Made by a program: the position numbers and the translations under genes
Assembly (NCBI RefSeq): GCF_030547545.1
Contig: NZ_JAUOQE010000018.1
Location: 1 to 64,000 of the forward strand
Direction of reading: 5' to 3'
DNA length: 64,000 nt
Source: Amphritea sp. 1_MG-2023
GTDB taxonomy: Bacteria > Pseudomonadota > Gammaproteobacteria > Pseudomonadales > Balneatricaceae
The notes under the pieces: model-generated
Told to the model about the DNA's origin: nothing
The model's input: the letters and a program-made list of their open reading frames with translations, nothing else
Databases searched by the model: none
Part shown: positions 55,018 through 64,000 of the stretch, in pieces
Layout of the letters: each line of letters starts with the position of its first letter
Numbering within the stretch: position 1 is the first letter of the stretch

Positions 55018-55868
55018 TGATGAAAACTATCCATTCTATTGCCGAGCTACGTGAAACCCTCGGCGCAGAGCGTCGTGCGGGCAAGCGTATCGGTTTTGTG
55101 CCAACTATGGGCAATCTCCATACGGGTCATATCCAACTGATTCATCAAGCCAACAACAATGCCGATATCACTGTCGCCAGCATCTTTGTGAACCCACTAC
55201 AGTTTGGTGAGAACGAAGACCTCGACGCTTATCCGCGCACTTTGGAAGCCGATCAAGAGAAACTTGAACTGGCCAATTGCGATTACCTGTTCGCGCCGAC
55301 GATCAAAGAGATCTATCCCAATGGTCAGGTGATACAAACGCAGATTGAGGTGCCAGGCATCTCGGATATGCACTGTGGCGCCACCCGTCCAGGACATTTC
55401 CGCGGTGTTGCCACCGTGGTATGTAAATTATTCGGCATCGTACAGCCCGATGTGGCGATCTTTGGTGAGAAAGATTTCCAACAATTGCTGGTGATTCGTC
55501 GCATGGCAGAAGACCTATTTCTGCCCGTTGAGATTCAGGGATCACCTATCGTTCGCGCTCAAAGCAATCTCGCGTTAAGCTCTCGCAACGCTTACCTGAC
55601 AGCAGAAGAATTGGCCATCGCGCCGATCCTCAATCAAACGATTCGCACCACTATCGATCAGATAGCCGCGGGCCGCCGAGATTATCTAACCCTGCAAGAA
55701 GAGGCGCAGGTCGCTCTCGAGCAGGCAGGCTTCAAGCGCGATTATTACTGTATTTCCAAGCGTGATAATCTGCATCAAGCCGATAGCAACGATACGGAAT
55801 TAGTCTTAATCGCCGCTGCCTATCTGGGTAAAGCGCGTCTGATTGATAATATGATGCTCGATCTCTAA
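55017..55868 (+). CDS. panC: Pantothenate synthetase
   Basis: PanC joins pantoate and beta-alanine. The 283-residue protein has the HIGH-type PTMGNLHTGH, FVNPLQFG, GATRPGHFRGVATVV, FGEKDFQQLLVIRRM and the KMSKS-like SNLALSSRN motifs. Two adjacent ATG codons open the gene. A stable hairpin follows its stop. Confidence 0.97.
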   Translation: MMKTIHSIAELRETLGAERRAGKRIGFVPTMGNLHTGHIQLIHQANNNADITVASIFVNPLQFGENEDLDAYPRTLEADQEKLELANCDYLFAPTIKEIYPNGQVIQTQIEVPGISDMHCGATRPGHFRGVATVVCKLFGIVQPDVAIFGEKDFQQLLVIRRMAEDLFLPVEIQGSPIVRAQSNLALSSRNAYLTAEELAIAPILNQTIRTTIDQIAAGRRDYLTLQEEAQVALEQAGFKRDYYCISKRDNLHQADSNDTELVLIAAAYLGKARLIDNMMLDL

Positions 55869-55875
55869 GCCCTTC

Positions 55876-55903
55876 TCAGATACCGCCTGATGGCGGTATC
55901 TGA
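55876..55903 (+). terminator. Terminator of panBC
   Basis: A perfect 12-bp stem, TCAGATACCGCC and complement, with a TGAT loop, eight bases after the panC stop. The U run is missing (ACATCAAAATC follows). The next 288 bases hold no gene I can see and should contain the thiolase promoter. Confidence 0.65.
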
Positions 55904-56191
55904 ACATCAAAATCACATTCCTCTGCGATCTCCATCTTTAGTCTGCTTGGCTATTCCCTTAACACCTGTTAAATTCTGTGACCGGTGACATGTTTTATCT
56001 GTTAGTGTCGCTCTCAGGGTTAACCCCATTGCAGTGACCTTTTGTCTATGTTGTACTGCACTGCACAAATAGAAATAATTACAAAAACAGCTGTAGAGTC
56101 ATCACTGTCAGGTTACAGACTGACCTGCCATATATTCGTCACCATACGTGACTATAATTCTGCAGCAATTTTATAAGCAAGAGGAATAATC

Positions 56192-57373
56192 ATGCGCGAT
56201 GTTGTTATTGTAGCTGCCGGCCGCACAGCGGTGGGTAGTTTTAATGGTTCCCTGTCATCCGTTCCTGCCAGCGAGCTAGGCTCGATTGTTATTAAAGGGC
56301 TGCTGGAAAAATCCGGTGTTGCCGCAGATAAAGTTGATGAGGTCATTCTCGGTCAAGTACTCACCGCCGGTTGCGGTCAGAACCCCGCACGTCAAGCAGC
56401 TATCAATGCCGGCTTACCTATTGAAGTATCAGCCATGACCATCAACAAGGTCTGTGGCTCAGGCTTAAAAGCAATTCAACTGGCGACTCAGGCAATCCGC
56501 TGTGGTGATGCTGAAATGATCATTGCCGGTGGTCAAGAAAATATGAGCGCCTCTGCTCACCTGCTGCCAAACTCCCGTAACGGCACTCGCATGGGTGACT
56601 GGAAAATGGTAGATACCATGATCAAAGATGGTCTTTGGGATGCGTTCAACGATTATCACATGGGTATCACCACTGAAAACATTGTCGACAAGTATGGCTT
56701 CAGCCGTGAAGAGCAGGATGCCTTTGCTGCAGCCTCGCAAAACAAAGCTGAAGCAGCCGTCACCTCTGGCAAGTTCAAAGATGAGATCATTCCCGTTGTG
56801 ATGCCTCAGCGCAAAGGCGACCCTATTGTATTTGATACCGATGAGCAGCCACGTTTTGGCGTCACGGCAGAGGCTCTGGCTAAACTGCGTCCGGCCTTCA
56901 AAAAAGACGGCACCGTCACTGCGGGTAACTCATCGACCATCAACGATGGTGCTGCAGCTGTTATGCTATGCTCTGCAGAAAAAGCTGCTGAGCTAGGTCT
57001 ACCCGTACTGGCAACCATCAAAGCTTATGCGTCTGCGGGTGTTGATCCCTCTATCATGGGTACAGGCCCCATCTGTGCTACACAGAAAGCGCTTGAAAAA
57101 GCCGGCTGGACTGTTGATGATCTAGAATTGGTTGAAGCGAACGAAGCGTTCGCCGCGCAAGCCATGTCAGTTAACAAAGAACTTGGCTGGGATACTAGCT
57201 TGGTGAACGTTAACGGTGGCGCTATCGCCTTAGGCCACCCAATCGGTGCTTCAGGCTGCCGTATCTTTGTTTCCTTGCTGCACGAAATGGCTCGCCGCGA
57301 TGCTAAAAAAGGCTTAGCGACACTCTGTATCGGTGGTGGCATGGGTACTGCGCTAGCGATCGAGCGCAGCTAA
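56192..57373 (+). CDS. Acetyl-CoA C-acetyltransferase (thiolase)
   Basis: A 393-residue biosynthetic-type thiolase that interconverts two acetyl-CoA and acetoacetyl-CoA. The nucleophile C88 lies in [11 protein letters not shown]; the second-site motif [12 protein letters not shown] holds the catalytic histidine, and [10 protein letters not shown] carries the second cysteine near the C-terminus. It is a monocistronic gene with its own terminator; no phaB, phaC or fatty-acid genes are adjacent. It may serve PHB, ketone-body or amino acid breakdown, so atoB and phaA are both possible names. Confidence 0.92.
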   Translation: MRDVVIVAAGRTAVGSFNGSLSSVPASELGSIVIKGLLEKSGVAADKVDEVILGQVLTAGCGQNPARQAAINAGLPIEVSAMTINKVCGSGLKAIQLATQAIRCGDAEMIIAGGQENMSASAHLLPNSRNGTRMGDWKMVDTMIKDGLWDAFNDYHMGITTENIVDKYGFSREEQDAFAAASQNKAEAAVTSGKFKDEIIPVVMPQRKGDPIVFDTDEQPRFGVTAEALAKLRPAFKKDGTVTAGNSSTINDGAAAVMLCSAEKAAELGLPVLATIKAYASAGVDPSIMGTGPICATQKALEKAGWTVDDLELVEANEAFAAQAMSVNKELGWDTSLVNVNGGAIALGHPIGASGCRIFVSLLHEMARRDAKKGLATLCIGGGMGTALAIERS

Positions 57374-57395
57374 ACCTAGCGAAAACCGTTGTCAC

Positions 57396-57425
57396 AAAAA
57401 AACGCGGCCCGAACCGCGTTTTTTT
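57396..57425. terminator. Bidirectional terminator after the thiolase
   Basis: AAAAAAACGCGG and its complement form a 12-bp stem with a six-base loop; both strands end in seven U. It lies between the thiolase and the convergent QueD-like gene. Confidence 0.9.
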
Positions 57426-57481
57426 ACACTATTTTTATGCCTCAATGGCTCGGCTTTTAAATCGCCCGAGCGAGACCCACA

Positions 57482-58318
57482 TTAGGCTGTTGCAATCGCG
57501 CCTTTCCCCACTCCTTCAAACGCTCTCACCATCACCTCTCGATCGGGATGGGATAACTTCACCTGCGCCGCAAGGTGACAAGCAATCTGCTCTACCGTGG
57601 TTTCAGTACCCATCAGATAACAGTGGCTCGCCGGTAAACGAATCTCAAACTCCCCCTGCGGGGCATCATAGCAATAATGATGTTCATCATCGGTCGCACT
57701 CACCAAGTGGCTTCGGGTACCGATATAGATATCAGAAAAGGTTTTCGCCCATTGTTGTTCGACAACGGTATCCCGTTGCCCATCGAGAAAGATCTGAATC
57801 CGCGAACGGTGGCCATGCGCAATACGCTGACAGTTACCGTCATGCTGTTGCAAACCGTGACTATAGTGATAATACGCCGCATTGATTGTTTCAGGCACAA
57901 AACTAATTTCTAGCCCTTTCACCTCATCGGGAAATAACGCCAAGAGCTGAGCATTACACCAAGCCGCCAAGCTAAGCTCGTTAATTTCATCGATATCCAC
58001 CAGCACGATCGCCTGTTCTGGCGAACGACAGTAGAACTCACCACCTTCAGGATAGCGCCAGTTAACCGTTGTTTCGCCATTCAATTGCTCTGAATGCAGG
58101 TTAGCCATATTAGTCGGCACGACCAACGCATGATCGATACTGTTATCAAACCATTGCTTCACCGCTTTTTTGACAATGCCAAAATCACAGATCATGCCCT
58201 CTTCATTTAAGTCACCATCGAGTACTAATTGCACCAGCCAAGACTCGCCCAGCAAGCCTCGCTGCGGATGCAAGTAAGAAAAATCAACATTGGTCAGGTT
58301 ATCTACAAAAAGCTTCAC
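57482..58318 (-). CDS. Two-half QueD/PTPS-like protein
   Basis: A 278-residue protein about twice the length of 6-carboxytetrahydropterin synthase (QueD), with two PTPS-like halves. The N-terminal half (1-105) has GMICDFGIVK and the IDHALVVP motif but lacks the zinc HxH (it reads GES where HGH is expected). The C-terminal half (about 140-278) has the cysteine and zinc motif CQRIAHGH and the TVEQIA glutamate region but lacks the DFG/DH pair. The two halves thus carry complementary parts of one active site. Whether it acts in queuosine or another pterin pathway is unknown; no other que gene is nearby. Confidence 0.65.
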   Translation of the reverse strand: MKLFVDNLTNVDFSYLHPQRGLLGESWLVQLVLDGDLNEEGMICDFGIVKKAVKQWFDNSIDHALVVPTNMANLHSEQLNGETTVNWRYPEGGEFYCRSPEQAIVLVDIDEINELSLAAWCNAQLLALFPDEVKGLEISFVPETINAAYYHYSHGLQQHDGNCQRIAHGHRSRIQIFLDGQRDTVVEQQWAKTFSDIYIGTRSHLVSATDDEHHYCYDAPQGEFEIRLPASHCYLMGTETTVEQIACHLAAQVKLSHPDREVMVRAFEGVGKGAIATA

Positions 58319-58447
58319 AGGCAGTCACACAGTTAATGGCAAAGGATCGGATATCGAAAGGGCGTATATTAGCTGATTACCAGCCCTATTGCATTCTGAC
58401 GAGTACCGGTATACTAGCTCTTTTTGATAACAGGCAGATGAAATTCA

Positions 58448-59137
58448 ATGCGACTGGATAAATATCTAAGTCAGGCAACCGGTTTACCCCGCAGTCTAAT
58501 TAAACGACAGATCAAATGTAAGAATGTCGAGGTAAACGGTCAACTGTGTCAGGATCACGGTTACAAAGTCCGAAGCGATGATCAGGTATCACTGGAAGGT
58601 CGTGATATTGCCCCGCCAGGCCCTAAATACTTAATGCTCAATAAGCCCGCCGGCACGGTTTGCGTCACCGAAGACAGCGAGCACCCGACGGTGATCGACT
58701 TACTCGAGCAGATCACCATACGGGATCTGCATCCGGCTGGACGCTTAGATATCGATACCACAGGCTTAGTGCTGATCACCAACGATGGCCAATGGTCGCA
58801 TCGCGTCACCTCACCTAAGCATCAGTGCGATAAAGTGTACCTCGTCAGCACCGCCGAGCCGATCACTGCGGATTATATCCAACAGTTTGCTGCCGGTATC
58901 ACCTTGCGCAATGAAGACAAGCCCACCCTGCCCGCTGAGCTCGAGATACTGTCGGACACTCAGGCCAGAGTCACGCTGCACGAAGGTCGTTATCATCAGG
59001 TTAAGCGTATGTTTGCCGCGATGGGTAATAAAGTCACCGCCCTGCACCGAGAACAGATTGGCAATATTCGCCTAGATGACGATCTAGAAGCAGGTGAATA
59101 CCGTTTCCTTACCGCAGCCGAAGCGAACTCTTTCTGA
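58448..59137 (+). CDS. rsuA: 16S rRNA pseudouridine-516 synthase
   Basis: RsuA makes the single pseudouridine of 16S rRNA. The 229-residue protein has an N-terminal S4 domain (MRLDKYLSQATGLPRSLIKR) and a catalytic domain with the GRLDIDTTGL motif, catalytic aspartate D101, followed by HEGRYHQVKRM. The length is that of RsuA rather than the larger RluB/RluF. The stop shares one base with the start of rsmC, another 16S rRNA modifier. Confidence 0.93.
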   Translation: MRLDKYLSQATGLPRSLIKRQIKCKNVEVNGQLCQDHGYKVRSDDQVSLEGRDIAPPGPKYLMLNKPAGTVCVTEDSEHPTVIDLLEQITIRDLHPAGRLDIDTTGLVLITNDGQWSHRVTSPKHQCDKVYLVSTAEPITADYIQQFAAGITLRNEDKPTLPAELEILSDTQARVTLHEGRYHQVKRMFAAMGNKVTALHREQIGNIRLDDDLEAGEYRFLTAAEANSF

Positions 59138-60180
59138 TGACTGATACCGCCTTTGCTCTGTTAAAACCACAGCTGGATAACGCCGATGGCGTTGCTCTGT
59201 GGATTGCCGATGAAAACCTGCTCAATCAAGCCAGCAAGGTCAATCCCGCGATTACCGTGATCAGTAATCGCTTCGATCTCTGTCAGCAGCTGGAAAGCGC
59301 CGGCTGGCAGAGCCAGTTTTCTGATTTCGACTTCAGCCCCTATGCTGATCACAGTGTGGATAACATTATCTACCGGGTCTCGAAAGAAAAACCCGTGGTG
59401 CATCATATTATCAATCAAGCGATACGCGTGCTTAAACCCGGCGGTACGCTTGCACTTGCGGGACTCAAAAACGAAGGTATTAAAACCTATCTAGACAAAG
59501 CGAAAAAGCTATTTGCTGGACAGATGGAAGCCTCTAAATCAGATAAAAATACTTGGATGGGTATCCTTCAGTCGCCGGGTTCGGCCGCTACTGAATTACT
59601 CGATGATCAGGATTATTGTCGCTTACGTGACGTCGCCAGCGATGATCACTTGAGTTATATCAGTAAGCCCGGTGTTTACGGTTGGAATAAGATCGATAAA
59701 GGTAGCGCATTGCTAATATCAGCGTTACCGCAGTTTATCGCTAGCCTCGCGAGCCCTCCCAAATCCCTACTCGATCTCGGTTGTGGCTATGGCTATCTCG
59801 CCCTTAATGGCGCGTCACTCGGCTGTCTAGTGACGGCCACCGATAACAATGCTGGAGCCCTACTCGCCTGCACTGAAAATTTTCGGCAGCAACAGATTGA
59901 TGGCCACATCATTGCTGCCGACTGTGCCGAAGGGATCGATCAGCGCTTCCCGTTAATCCTCTGTAACCCGCCTTTTCATCAAGGCTTCAGTATTGAAGGG
60001 GATATGACTGATCGCTTTCTTAAGGCCGCTCACCGGCATTTACAGCCCGACGGCATCGCCTGCTTTGTGGTGAACTTACATATACCCCTTGAACGAAAAG
60101 CCAAAAAACTGTTCTCAACCATAGAGGTTATCGCCGACAACGGTAGCTTTAAGTTGATACGACTGGCCCAACCGCACTAA
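59137..60180 (+). CDS. rsmC: 16S rRNA (guanine-1207-N2)-methyltransferase
   Basis: RsmC methylates G1207 of 16S rRNA. The 347-residue protein has the usual duplicated Rossmann halves: a degenerate N-terminal half without cofactor motif and a C-terminal half with the SAM motif LLDLGCGYGYLAL (about 208-220) and the catalytic NPPFHQG (about 277-283). It is translationally coupled to rsuA (TGATG overlap). Confidence 0.94.
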   Translation: MTDTAFALLKPQLDNADGVALWIADENLLNQASKVNPAITVISNRFDLCQQLESAGWQSQFSDFDFSPYADHSVDNIIYRVSKEKPVVHHIINQAIRVLKPGGTLALAGLKNEGIKTYLDKAKKLFAGQMEASKSDKNTWMGILQSPGSAATELLDDQDYCRLRDVASDDHLSYISKPGVYGWNKIDKGSALLISALPQFIASLASPPKSLLDLGCGYGYLALNGASLGCLVTATDNNAGALLACTENFRQQQIDGHIIAADCAEGIDQRFPLILCNPPFHQGFSIEGDMTDRFLKAAHRHLQPDGIACFVVNLHIPLERKAKKLFSTIEVIADNGSFKLIRLAQPH

Positions 60181-60200
60181 ACACGAGTGACAAATACAGC

Positions 60201-60875
60201 ATGATCGCCACTTATCTTAAACAAACATGGTTCTTTTTCCGCGCCCATATGCAAGCGATTATGCGGATACAGCTACCCTTTATTATTCTCATCACCCTGA
60301 TCAGCATGAGCGCTATGCAGTCCGTTGATCCGAGCAATCCAGAGATGAATGATTCAGTGATGATGTTCTATCTGGCGAGCCTGATCTTCTTGCCGCTCTA
60401 TGCTGGCGCCACCATTGCCTATCTTGAATCGGTTGTGAATAATCAGCCTATCAGCACGACTCAAGCACTCAAAATCGGTCTGCAACGCTGGGGGCCCTTG
60501 TTTCTCACTAAGCTACTCGGCGCATGTGGCATCGTCATCGGCTTACTGCTGTTCTTTATCCCCGGCGTCTTTGTCATGATCCGCTGGGGATTTGCCGAAT
60601 ATCACAGCGTCATCGAAAAATCAGGCCCAACTGAGTCGTTAAAAAACAGTTGGCAAGACACCTCAGACTATTTCTGGCCACTGCTTAACGGCTTAGCTTG
60701 TCTGTTTGTTATCTTGCTCGGTAGTAACCTGCTCATAGAAACCCTACTACAAACCATGGGCATCGACTCTCTCATATTACGTAGCCTGTTTGATATCGTG
60801 TTTGGCTTTCTTAACTGCCTATACACGATCTATGGCTTTCGATTGTATTGCGTTATGCGGGAAAAGAGCACCTAA
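60201..60875 (+). CDS. YciC-family membrane protein
   Basis: A 224-residue protein with about five or six membrane segments, resembling the YciC/UPF0259 family of unknown function. The GxxRWGPLFLTKLL and FFIPGVFVMIRWGFAEYHSVIE motifs are the clearest likeness. It begins 20 bases after rsmC, and so likely shares its transcript. Confidence 0.7.
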   Translation: MIATYLKQTWFFFRAHMQAIMRIQLPFIILITLISMSAMQSVDPSNPEMNDSVMMFYLASLIFLPLYAGATIAYLESVVNNQPISTTQALKIGLQRWGPLFLTKLLGACGIVIGLLLFFIPGVFVMIRWGFAEYHSVIEKSGPTESLKNSWQDTSDYFWPLLNGLACLFVILLGSNLLIETLLQTMGIDSLILRSLFDIVFGFLNCLYTIYGFRLYCVMREKST

Positions 60876-60967
60876 CAATCATGACTCAACAGGGGGAGTG
60901 CGGTATGGCTTCCCTGACTCGATCATATGCAAAGTATGCGCTATCGCCGCGCCTCATCACCCGCCAA

Positions 60968-61240
60968 TCAATACATCGGATGAGCATTTTTAGTCTCCGC
61001 GAGAACTCCCTAAACAGAATCCCAATGCGCAACGATTTTCCCTGCTCATCGAAACGGAAAAAAATCCATCGTGCCATATTGATCATCACCCGGCCACATT
61101 GGATGAGTATGTAACGCCACTAAATTCCTTTCAGCAATCGCCCGCACAAACTCGATAGACTTACCGAGATAATCTCTAGCCATTGCCTCAAAGTCATCGA
61201 TAAACGCTTGCTTACCCTCTCCCAGCATCTCTATTGCTAT
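60968..61240 (-). pseudogene. Decaying SnoaL/NTF2-like gene
   Basis: Three frames in series read as the C-terminal two thirds of a SnoaL-like protein. First GKQAFIDDFEAMARDY to THPMWPGDDQYGTMDFF; then, after a one-base insertion near 61070, RFDEQGK; then, after a one-base loss in the A run near 61037, IVAHWDSV followed by TAG (61010-61012) where Gln is expected; then AETKNAHPMY and a natural stop at 60968. The N-terminal third is missing or unrecognisable. The combined two frameshifts and one nonsense codon make this a pseudogene. The family is broad (small ligand-binding or isomerase folds), so the lost function is unknown. Confidence 0.75.
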
Positions 61241-61444
61241 CTAAGACACGCTTATCGCCGCTATGCTCGCAGCATGAGTCCACTTATCTTGATAATAGTT
61301 ACCCCCAGAATCAACGGAACAAGCCTGTGCATAACATTGGGACAACTCACCTAAGCCGCACAACCGCTGATCTAAAGCGCATTGAGTAATAAACGTTCAA
61401 GACCAAAACCAGCATAAAAGACTTGCATTAACAGCTCAAATAAA

Positions 61445-61463
61445 CATAATGAGAATCATTATC
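61445..61463. promoter_or_regulatory. Fur box
   Basis: CATAATGAGAATCATTATC matches the 19-base Fur consensus GATAATGATAATCATTATC in 17 positions. It lies 24 bases before the start of the 116-residue gene, overlapping the expected promoter, so that gene should be switched on when iron is scarce. Confidence 0.88.
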
Positions 61464-61486
61464 ATTTAATTAATAGAGAGTTACAG

Positions 61487-61837
61487 ATGGATGCACTTCG
61501 AATTGATGCATGGTTAGAGCGCAGGGAACCGGTGATCAAACTACATAGCGGCCTATCGAATAGTCTCATCGCCGAATGGCGTGGTCACGCTGTTAACGAG
61601 TTACTCGAACAAGGCATTGTCACCTGTTACGAACTGTACTCAACGACACGCAGCCTACAACAGCAGGCCGCTCATGAGTTACTCCTGAATGCCTGTGCCA
61701 ACTCACTGTGCCAACGCAACGGTCCGCAATGCTTTAACTGTATTACCGGACGCTTATTACGCGCCTTGGCGCGCAGTGCTACTCAGGCCTATCAACCCAG
61801 CATGGCAGGATTAGAAAGCTACAAATCCGTCAGCTAG
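61487..61837 (+). CDS. Fur-controlled cysteine-containing small protein
   Basis: A 116-residue soluble protein I do not recognise. It has five cysteines, three in the cluster CxxxxxxCxxC (CQRNGPQCFNC, residues about 75-85), one in VTCYELY and one in NACANSL. The cluster could bind iron-sulfur or zinc. It stands alone behind a strong Fur box, with a GAGAG ribosome site. Function in iron limitation is inference. Its end lies eight bases from the convergent creA. Confidence 0.65.
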   Translation: MDALRIDAWLERREPVIKLHSGLSNSLIAEWRGHAVNELLEQGIVTCYELYSTTRSLQQQAAHELLLNACANSLCQRNGPQCFNCITGRLLRALARSATQAYQPSMAGLESYKSVS

Positions 61838-61845
61838 CGTCTCCT

Positions 61846-62313
61846 CTATTGCTTAGGCATCGGTCGCGCTTGATAGGCCGCAGTGCCCCATAAAGGCACT
61901 GTCGAAAGACTGTGTTTAAAGCTACCGTTAATCTCTTTGGTTGAATACGAGAGGTACATCAGCGTTTGTGATTGTGGATCAAAAATCCGGCGTACTTTCA
62001 TCGTTTTGAACAACACGCTCTTGGATTTTCGAAACACCACGGCACCGCTCTTGGAGCGATCAATCGCAGCGATCATCTCTGCGGTAATCGGGCCTGTCTG
62101 ACGACAAGCAATCGATGAATCACTCGGATCCGCAAAATTAAGATTGGCTTCAATACTGGCAACATGGCAAGTCACTCCCGTCACAACAGGGTCAACCAAC
62201 ACGTTCAGTTTAATATCCTTCGTCGTCAGAAAGCCCAGTGAAACATCACCCACATCTTCTCCGCCACACCCCGTCAGCAGCAGAACAGACAACATGGCTA
62301 TTCGTCTTTTCAT
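61846..62313 (-). CDS. creA: CreA-family lipoprotein
   Basis: A 155-residue CreA-family protein; E. coli CreA is a periplasmic protein of unknown function upstream of creBC. Segments matching CreA are VDPVVTGVTCHVAS, ISCRQxGPI-like IACRQTGPI, VVFRKSKSVLFKTMKVRR and MYLSYSTKEINGSFKHSLSTVPL. Here a lipobox LTGC near residue 16 suggests lipid anchoring. Of three in-frame ATG codons the last (62313) best fits the signal peptide and has AGAG at fair spacing. It lies downstream of pnp but behind a terminator; no creBCD genes are present. Confidence 0.85.
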   Translation of the reverse strand: MKRRIAMLSVLLLTGCGGEDVGDVSLGFLTTKDIKLNVLVDPVVTGVTCHVASIEANLNFADPSDSSIACRQTGPITAEMIAAIDRSKSGAVVFRKSKSVLFKTMKVRRIFDPQSQTLMYLSYSTKEINGSFKHSLSTVPLWGTAAYQARPMPKQ

Positions 62314-62361
62314 ACTCATATCTCTTTTAATCATCAGCTCATCAGTTATCCAATAGGTACA

Positions 62362-62387
62362 AAAAAACCCGCAGCAGCGGGTTTTTT
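62362..62387 (-). terminator. Terminator of pnp
   Basis: AAAAAACCCGC and its complement form an 11-bp stem with an AGCA loop and T runs on both sides, 17 bases past the pnp stop. Confidence 0.9.
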
Positions 62388-62403
62388 GACGCAGAATGAA
62401 GAC

Positions 62404-64000
62404 TTATTCTACAGATTCATCTTGCTCTAGATCACGCATAGTCAACTTGATGCGACCACGAGGATCAACTTCCATCACTTTAACCTTAACCGTGTCATCC
62501 ATCTTGATGTAATCAGTCACCTTCTCGATACGCTTGTTAGCGATTTGCGAGATGTGTACCAAGCCATCTTTACCCGGCAGAATGTTAACAAAGGCGCCGA
62601 ACTCTTCAAGACGTACCACCTTACCTTCGTAGATCTTACCTACTTCAGCTTCAGCAGTAATTTCGCGAACTCTATCCACCGCCGCTTTCGCGGCTGCTTT
62701 ATCGGCCGCATAGACTCGGACAGTACCATTGTCTTCAATATCAATGGTGGCACCGGTCTCTTCTGTCAGCGCACGGATCGTCGCACCACCCTTACCAATA
62801 ACGTCACGAATCTTGTCTGGATTAATTTCCAGCAGTGTCATCGCAGGGGCATTGTCTGGCAGTTCAGGACGGGCATAACCAATCACTTTAGCCATCTCTT
62901 TCAAGATATGAGCACGCGCTTCATAAGCCTGCTCCAGCGCGATCTCCATGATCTCTTCAGTGATACCGGTAATCTTGATATCCATCTGCAGCGCGGTAAC
63001 ACCCGCTTCTGTACCCGCTACTTTAAAGTCCATGTCCCCCAGATGATCTTCATCACCGAGGATATCCGTCAGGACCGCGAAACGCTCGCCTTCCTTAACC
63101 AGACCCATAGCAATACCGGCAACCGGCGCTTTCAACGGAACACCCGCATCCATCATAGACAGAGACGCACCACAAACCGATGCCATCGAGCTTGAACCGT
63201 TAGATTCAGTGATCTCAGACACGATACGGATAGTGTACGGGAACTCTTCCTGTGATGGCAGAACGGCTGCAACACTACGACGTGCTAGACGACCGTGACC
63301 AATCTCACGACGGCCAGTCGCGCCCATACGACCCGCTTCACCGACAGAGTAAGGAGGGAAGTTGTAGTGCAACATGAATGGATCGCGACGTTCGCCTTCG
63401 ATCGCATCGATGATTTGTGAATCACGCGCTGTACCGAGTGTACAGGTAGCGATCGCCTGAGTTTCACCACGGGTAAACAGTGCAGAACCGTGAGTACCAC
63501 TCAATACATCAACTTCAACATCGATACCACGGACAGTTTTGCTGTCACGACCATCGATACGTGGCTGACCATCAAGGATACGACCCCGAACAATCTCTTT
63601 TTCCAGTGATTTAAAGATACCGGATACTTCAGCAGCAGAAGGTTGACCCTCTTCACCACACAACGTTTCAACCGCTTTACTACGTGCTTGACTCAGAGCG
63701 TTTTGACGCTCCATCTTGTCAGCCGTTTGATAAGCAGCATTGATATCAGCACCAACGACGCCGCGCACCTGTTCGATCAGTGCTGCGTCCTTAGCTTCTG
63801 GTGCATATTCCCAGCGCGGCTTACCGGCTTCGGCAACCAACTCATTGATAGCAGAGATAGCCACTTGCATCTGCTGATGCGCAAATACAACGGCCCCTAG
63901 CATCTCATCTTCAGACAGCTCTTGCGCTTCGGATTCAACCATCAGTACGGCATCGGAAGTACCCGCAACCACCATGTCCAGCATGGAGGTTTCCAGCTCT
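62404..64000 (-). CDS. pnp: Polynucleotide phosphorylase, 3' part of the gene
   Basis: PNPase degrades RNA from the 3' end with phosphate and is part of the degradosome. The window holds the last 532 codons; the frame is open to the right edge, reading [20 protein letters not shown], so the start (about 170 codons) lies outside. Visible are the end of the first RNase PH core, the helical linker, the second core ([45 protein letters not shown] with catalytic aspartates), then the KH domain ([13 protein letters not shown]) and the S1 domain ending in TMRDLEQDE. All are intact. Confidence 0.97.
   Translation of the reverse strand, partial: ELETSMLDMVVAGTSDAVLMVESEAQELSEDEMLGAVVFAHQQMQVAISAINELVAEAGKPRWEYAPEAKDAALIEQVRGVVGADINAAYQTADKMERQNALSQARSKAVETLCGEEGQPSAAEVSGIFKSLEKEIVRGRILDGQPRIDGRDSKTVRGIDVEVDVLSGTHGSALFTRGETQAIATCTLGTARDSQIIDAIEGERRDPFMLHYNFPPYSVGEAGRMGATGRREIGHGRLARRSVAAVLPSQEEFPYTIRIVSEITESNGSSSMASVCGASLSMMDAGVPLKAPVAGIAMGLVKEGERFAVLTDILGDEDHLGDMDFKVAGTEAGVTALQMDIKITGITEEIMEIALEQAYEARAHILKEMAKVIGYARPELPDNAPAMTLLEINPDKIRDVIGKGGATIRALTEETGATIDIEDNGTVRVYAADKAAAKAAVDRVREITAEAEVGKIYEGKVVRLEEFGAFVNILPGKDGLVHISQIANKRIEKVTDYIKMDDTVKVKVMEVDPRGRIKLTMRDLEQDESVE

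Noticed and set aside
61046-61228. 60-codon frame read as an intact small protein
   Set aside because: The SnoaL-like pattern goes on in other frames past its stop, so it is part of a broken gene.
1-64000. tRNA, rRNA, CRISPR array or prophage
   Set aside because: Reading the intergenic gaps gave no tRNA-like T-arm/acceptor pattern, no regularly spaced repeats and no phage genes.

Overview
The window is a stretch of chromosome from a gammaproteobacterium, most likely a marine member of the Oceanospirillales/Pseudomonadales side of the class. The evidence is gene order and content: the aa3 cytochrome oxidase block (ctaC-ctaD-ctaG-ctaE-SURF1-CxxxC protein-ctaA-ctaB), the tyrS-M23 peptidase-anmK-erpA-argC block, thiE-hemL, and above all aminotransferase-dksA-gluQ-cbrX-cbrA-cbrB-(crcZ)-pcnB-folK-panB-panC, all as I remember them from Pseudomonas. 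Base composition is near 50% GC. No rRNA, tRNA, prophage or CRISPR was seen. The genus cannot be fixed from the sequence alone.

Layout. 0-8.6 kb: a YIP1-family membrane protein and the minus-strand aa3 oxidase operon with its heme A and copper assembly factors, plus one small opposite-strand twin-TM gene. 8.9-9.3 kb: the wreck of a methionine sulfoxide repair operon (msrP head joined to msrQ tail). 9.3-16.5 kb: pssA, a UbiM-like hydroxylase, ilvY, a thioesterase, phnN, a 262-bp MITE and ilvIH; ilvC is missing from the place where it is usually found. 17.4-19 kb: a large lipoprotein made of four matching repeat modules. 19.1-23.2 kb: tyrS, an M23 peptidase and anmK. 23.2-26 kb: a nitric-oxide island (nsrR, hmp, a decayed hemerythrin-like gene, a divergent small membrane protein, a perfect 35-bp NsrR operator) set inside the otherwise conserved anmK-erpA junction. 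26-31.4 kb: erpA, argC, a ClC channel, thiE, hemL. 31.4-35.5 kb: a REC-CheC response regulator overlapping a diguanylate cyclase, a cold-shock gene, a DNR-type regulator. 35.7-40.4 kb: TPR lipoprotein, mrcB, a two-domain kinase. 40.4-43 kb: tonB-hmuU-hmuV. 43-56 kb: the CbrAB carbon/nitrogen regulation block with pcnB, folK and pantothenate genes. 56-64 kb: thiolase, a two-half QueD-like protein, rsuA, rsmC, yciC, a decayed SnoaL-like gene, a Fur-boxed Cys-rich small protein, creA and the 3' part of pnp.

How the parts work together: the oxidase block supplies aerobic respiration. NsrR, Hmp and possibly the DNR-like factor deal with nitric oxide, which poisons that respiration. CbrA/CbrB drive, through a sigma-54 promoter, an A-rich RNA that looks like CrcZ, the antagonist of Hfq/Crc catabolite repression. 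TonB-HmuUV and the Fur-boxed gene belong to iron handling.

The most notable items are the CrcZ-like RNA with its CbrB sites, the four-module lipoprotein, the NsrR island, the MITE and three separate decaying genes (msrPQ, hemerythrin-like, SnoaL-like). All functional calls come from reading the translated sequence; no database search was run.
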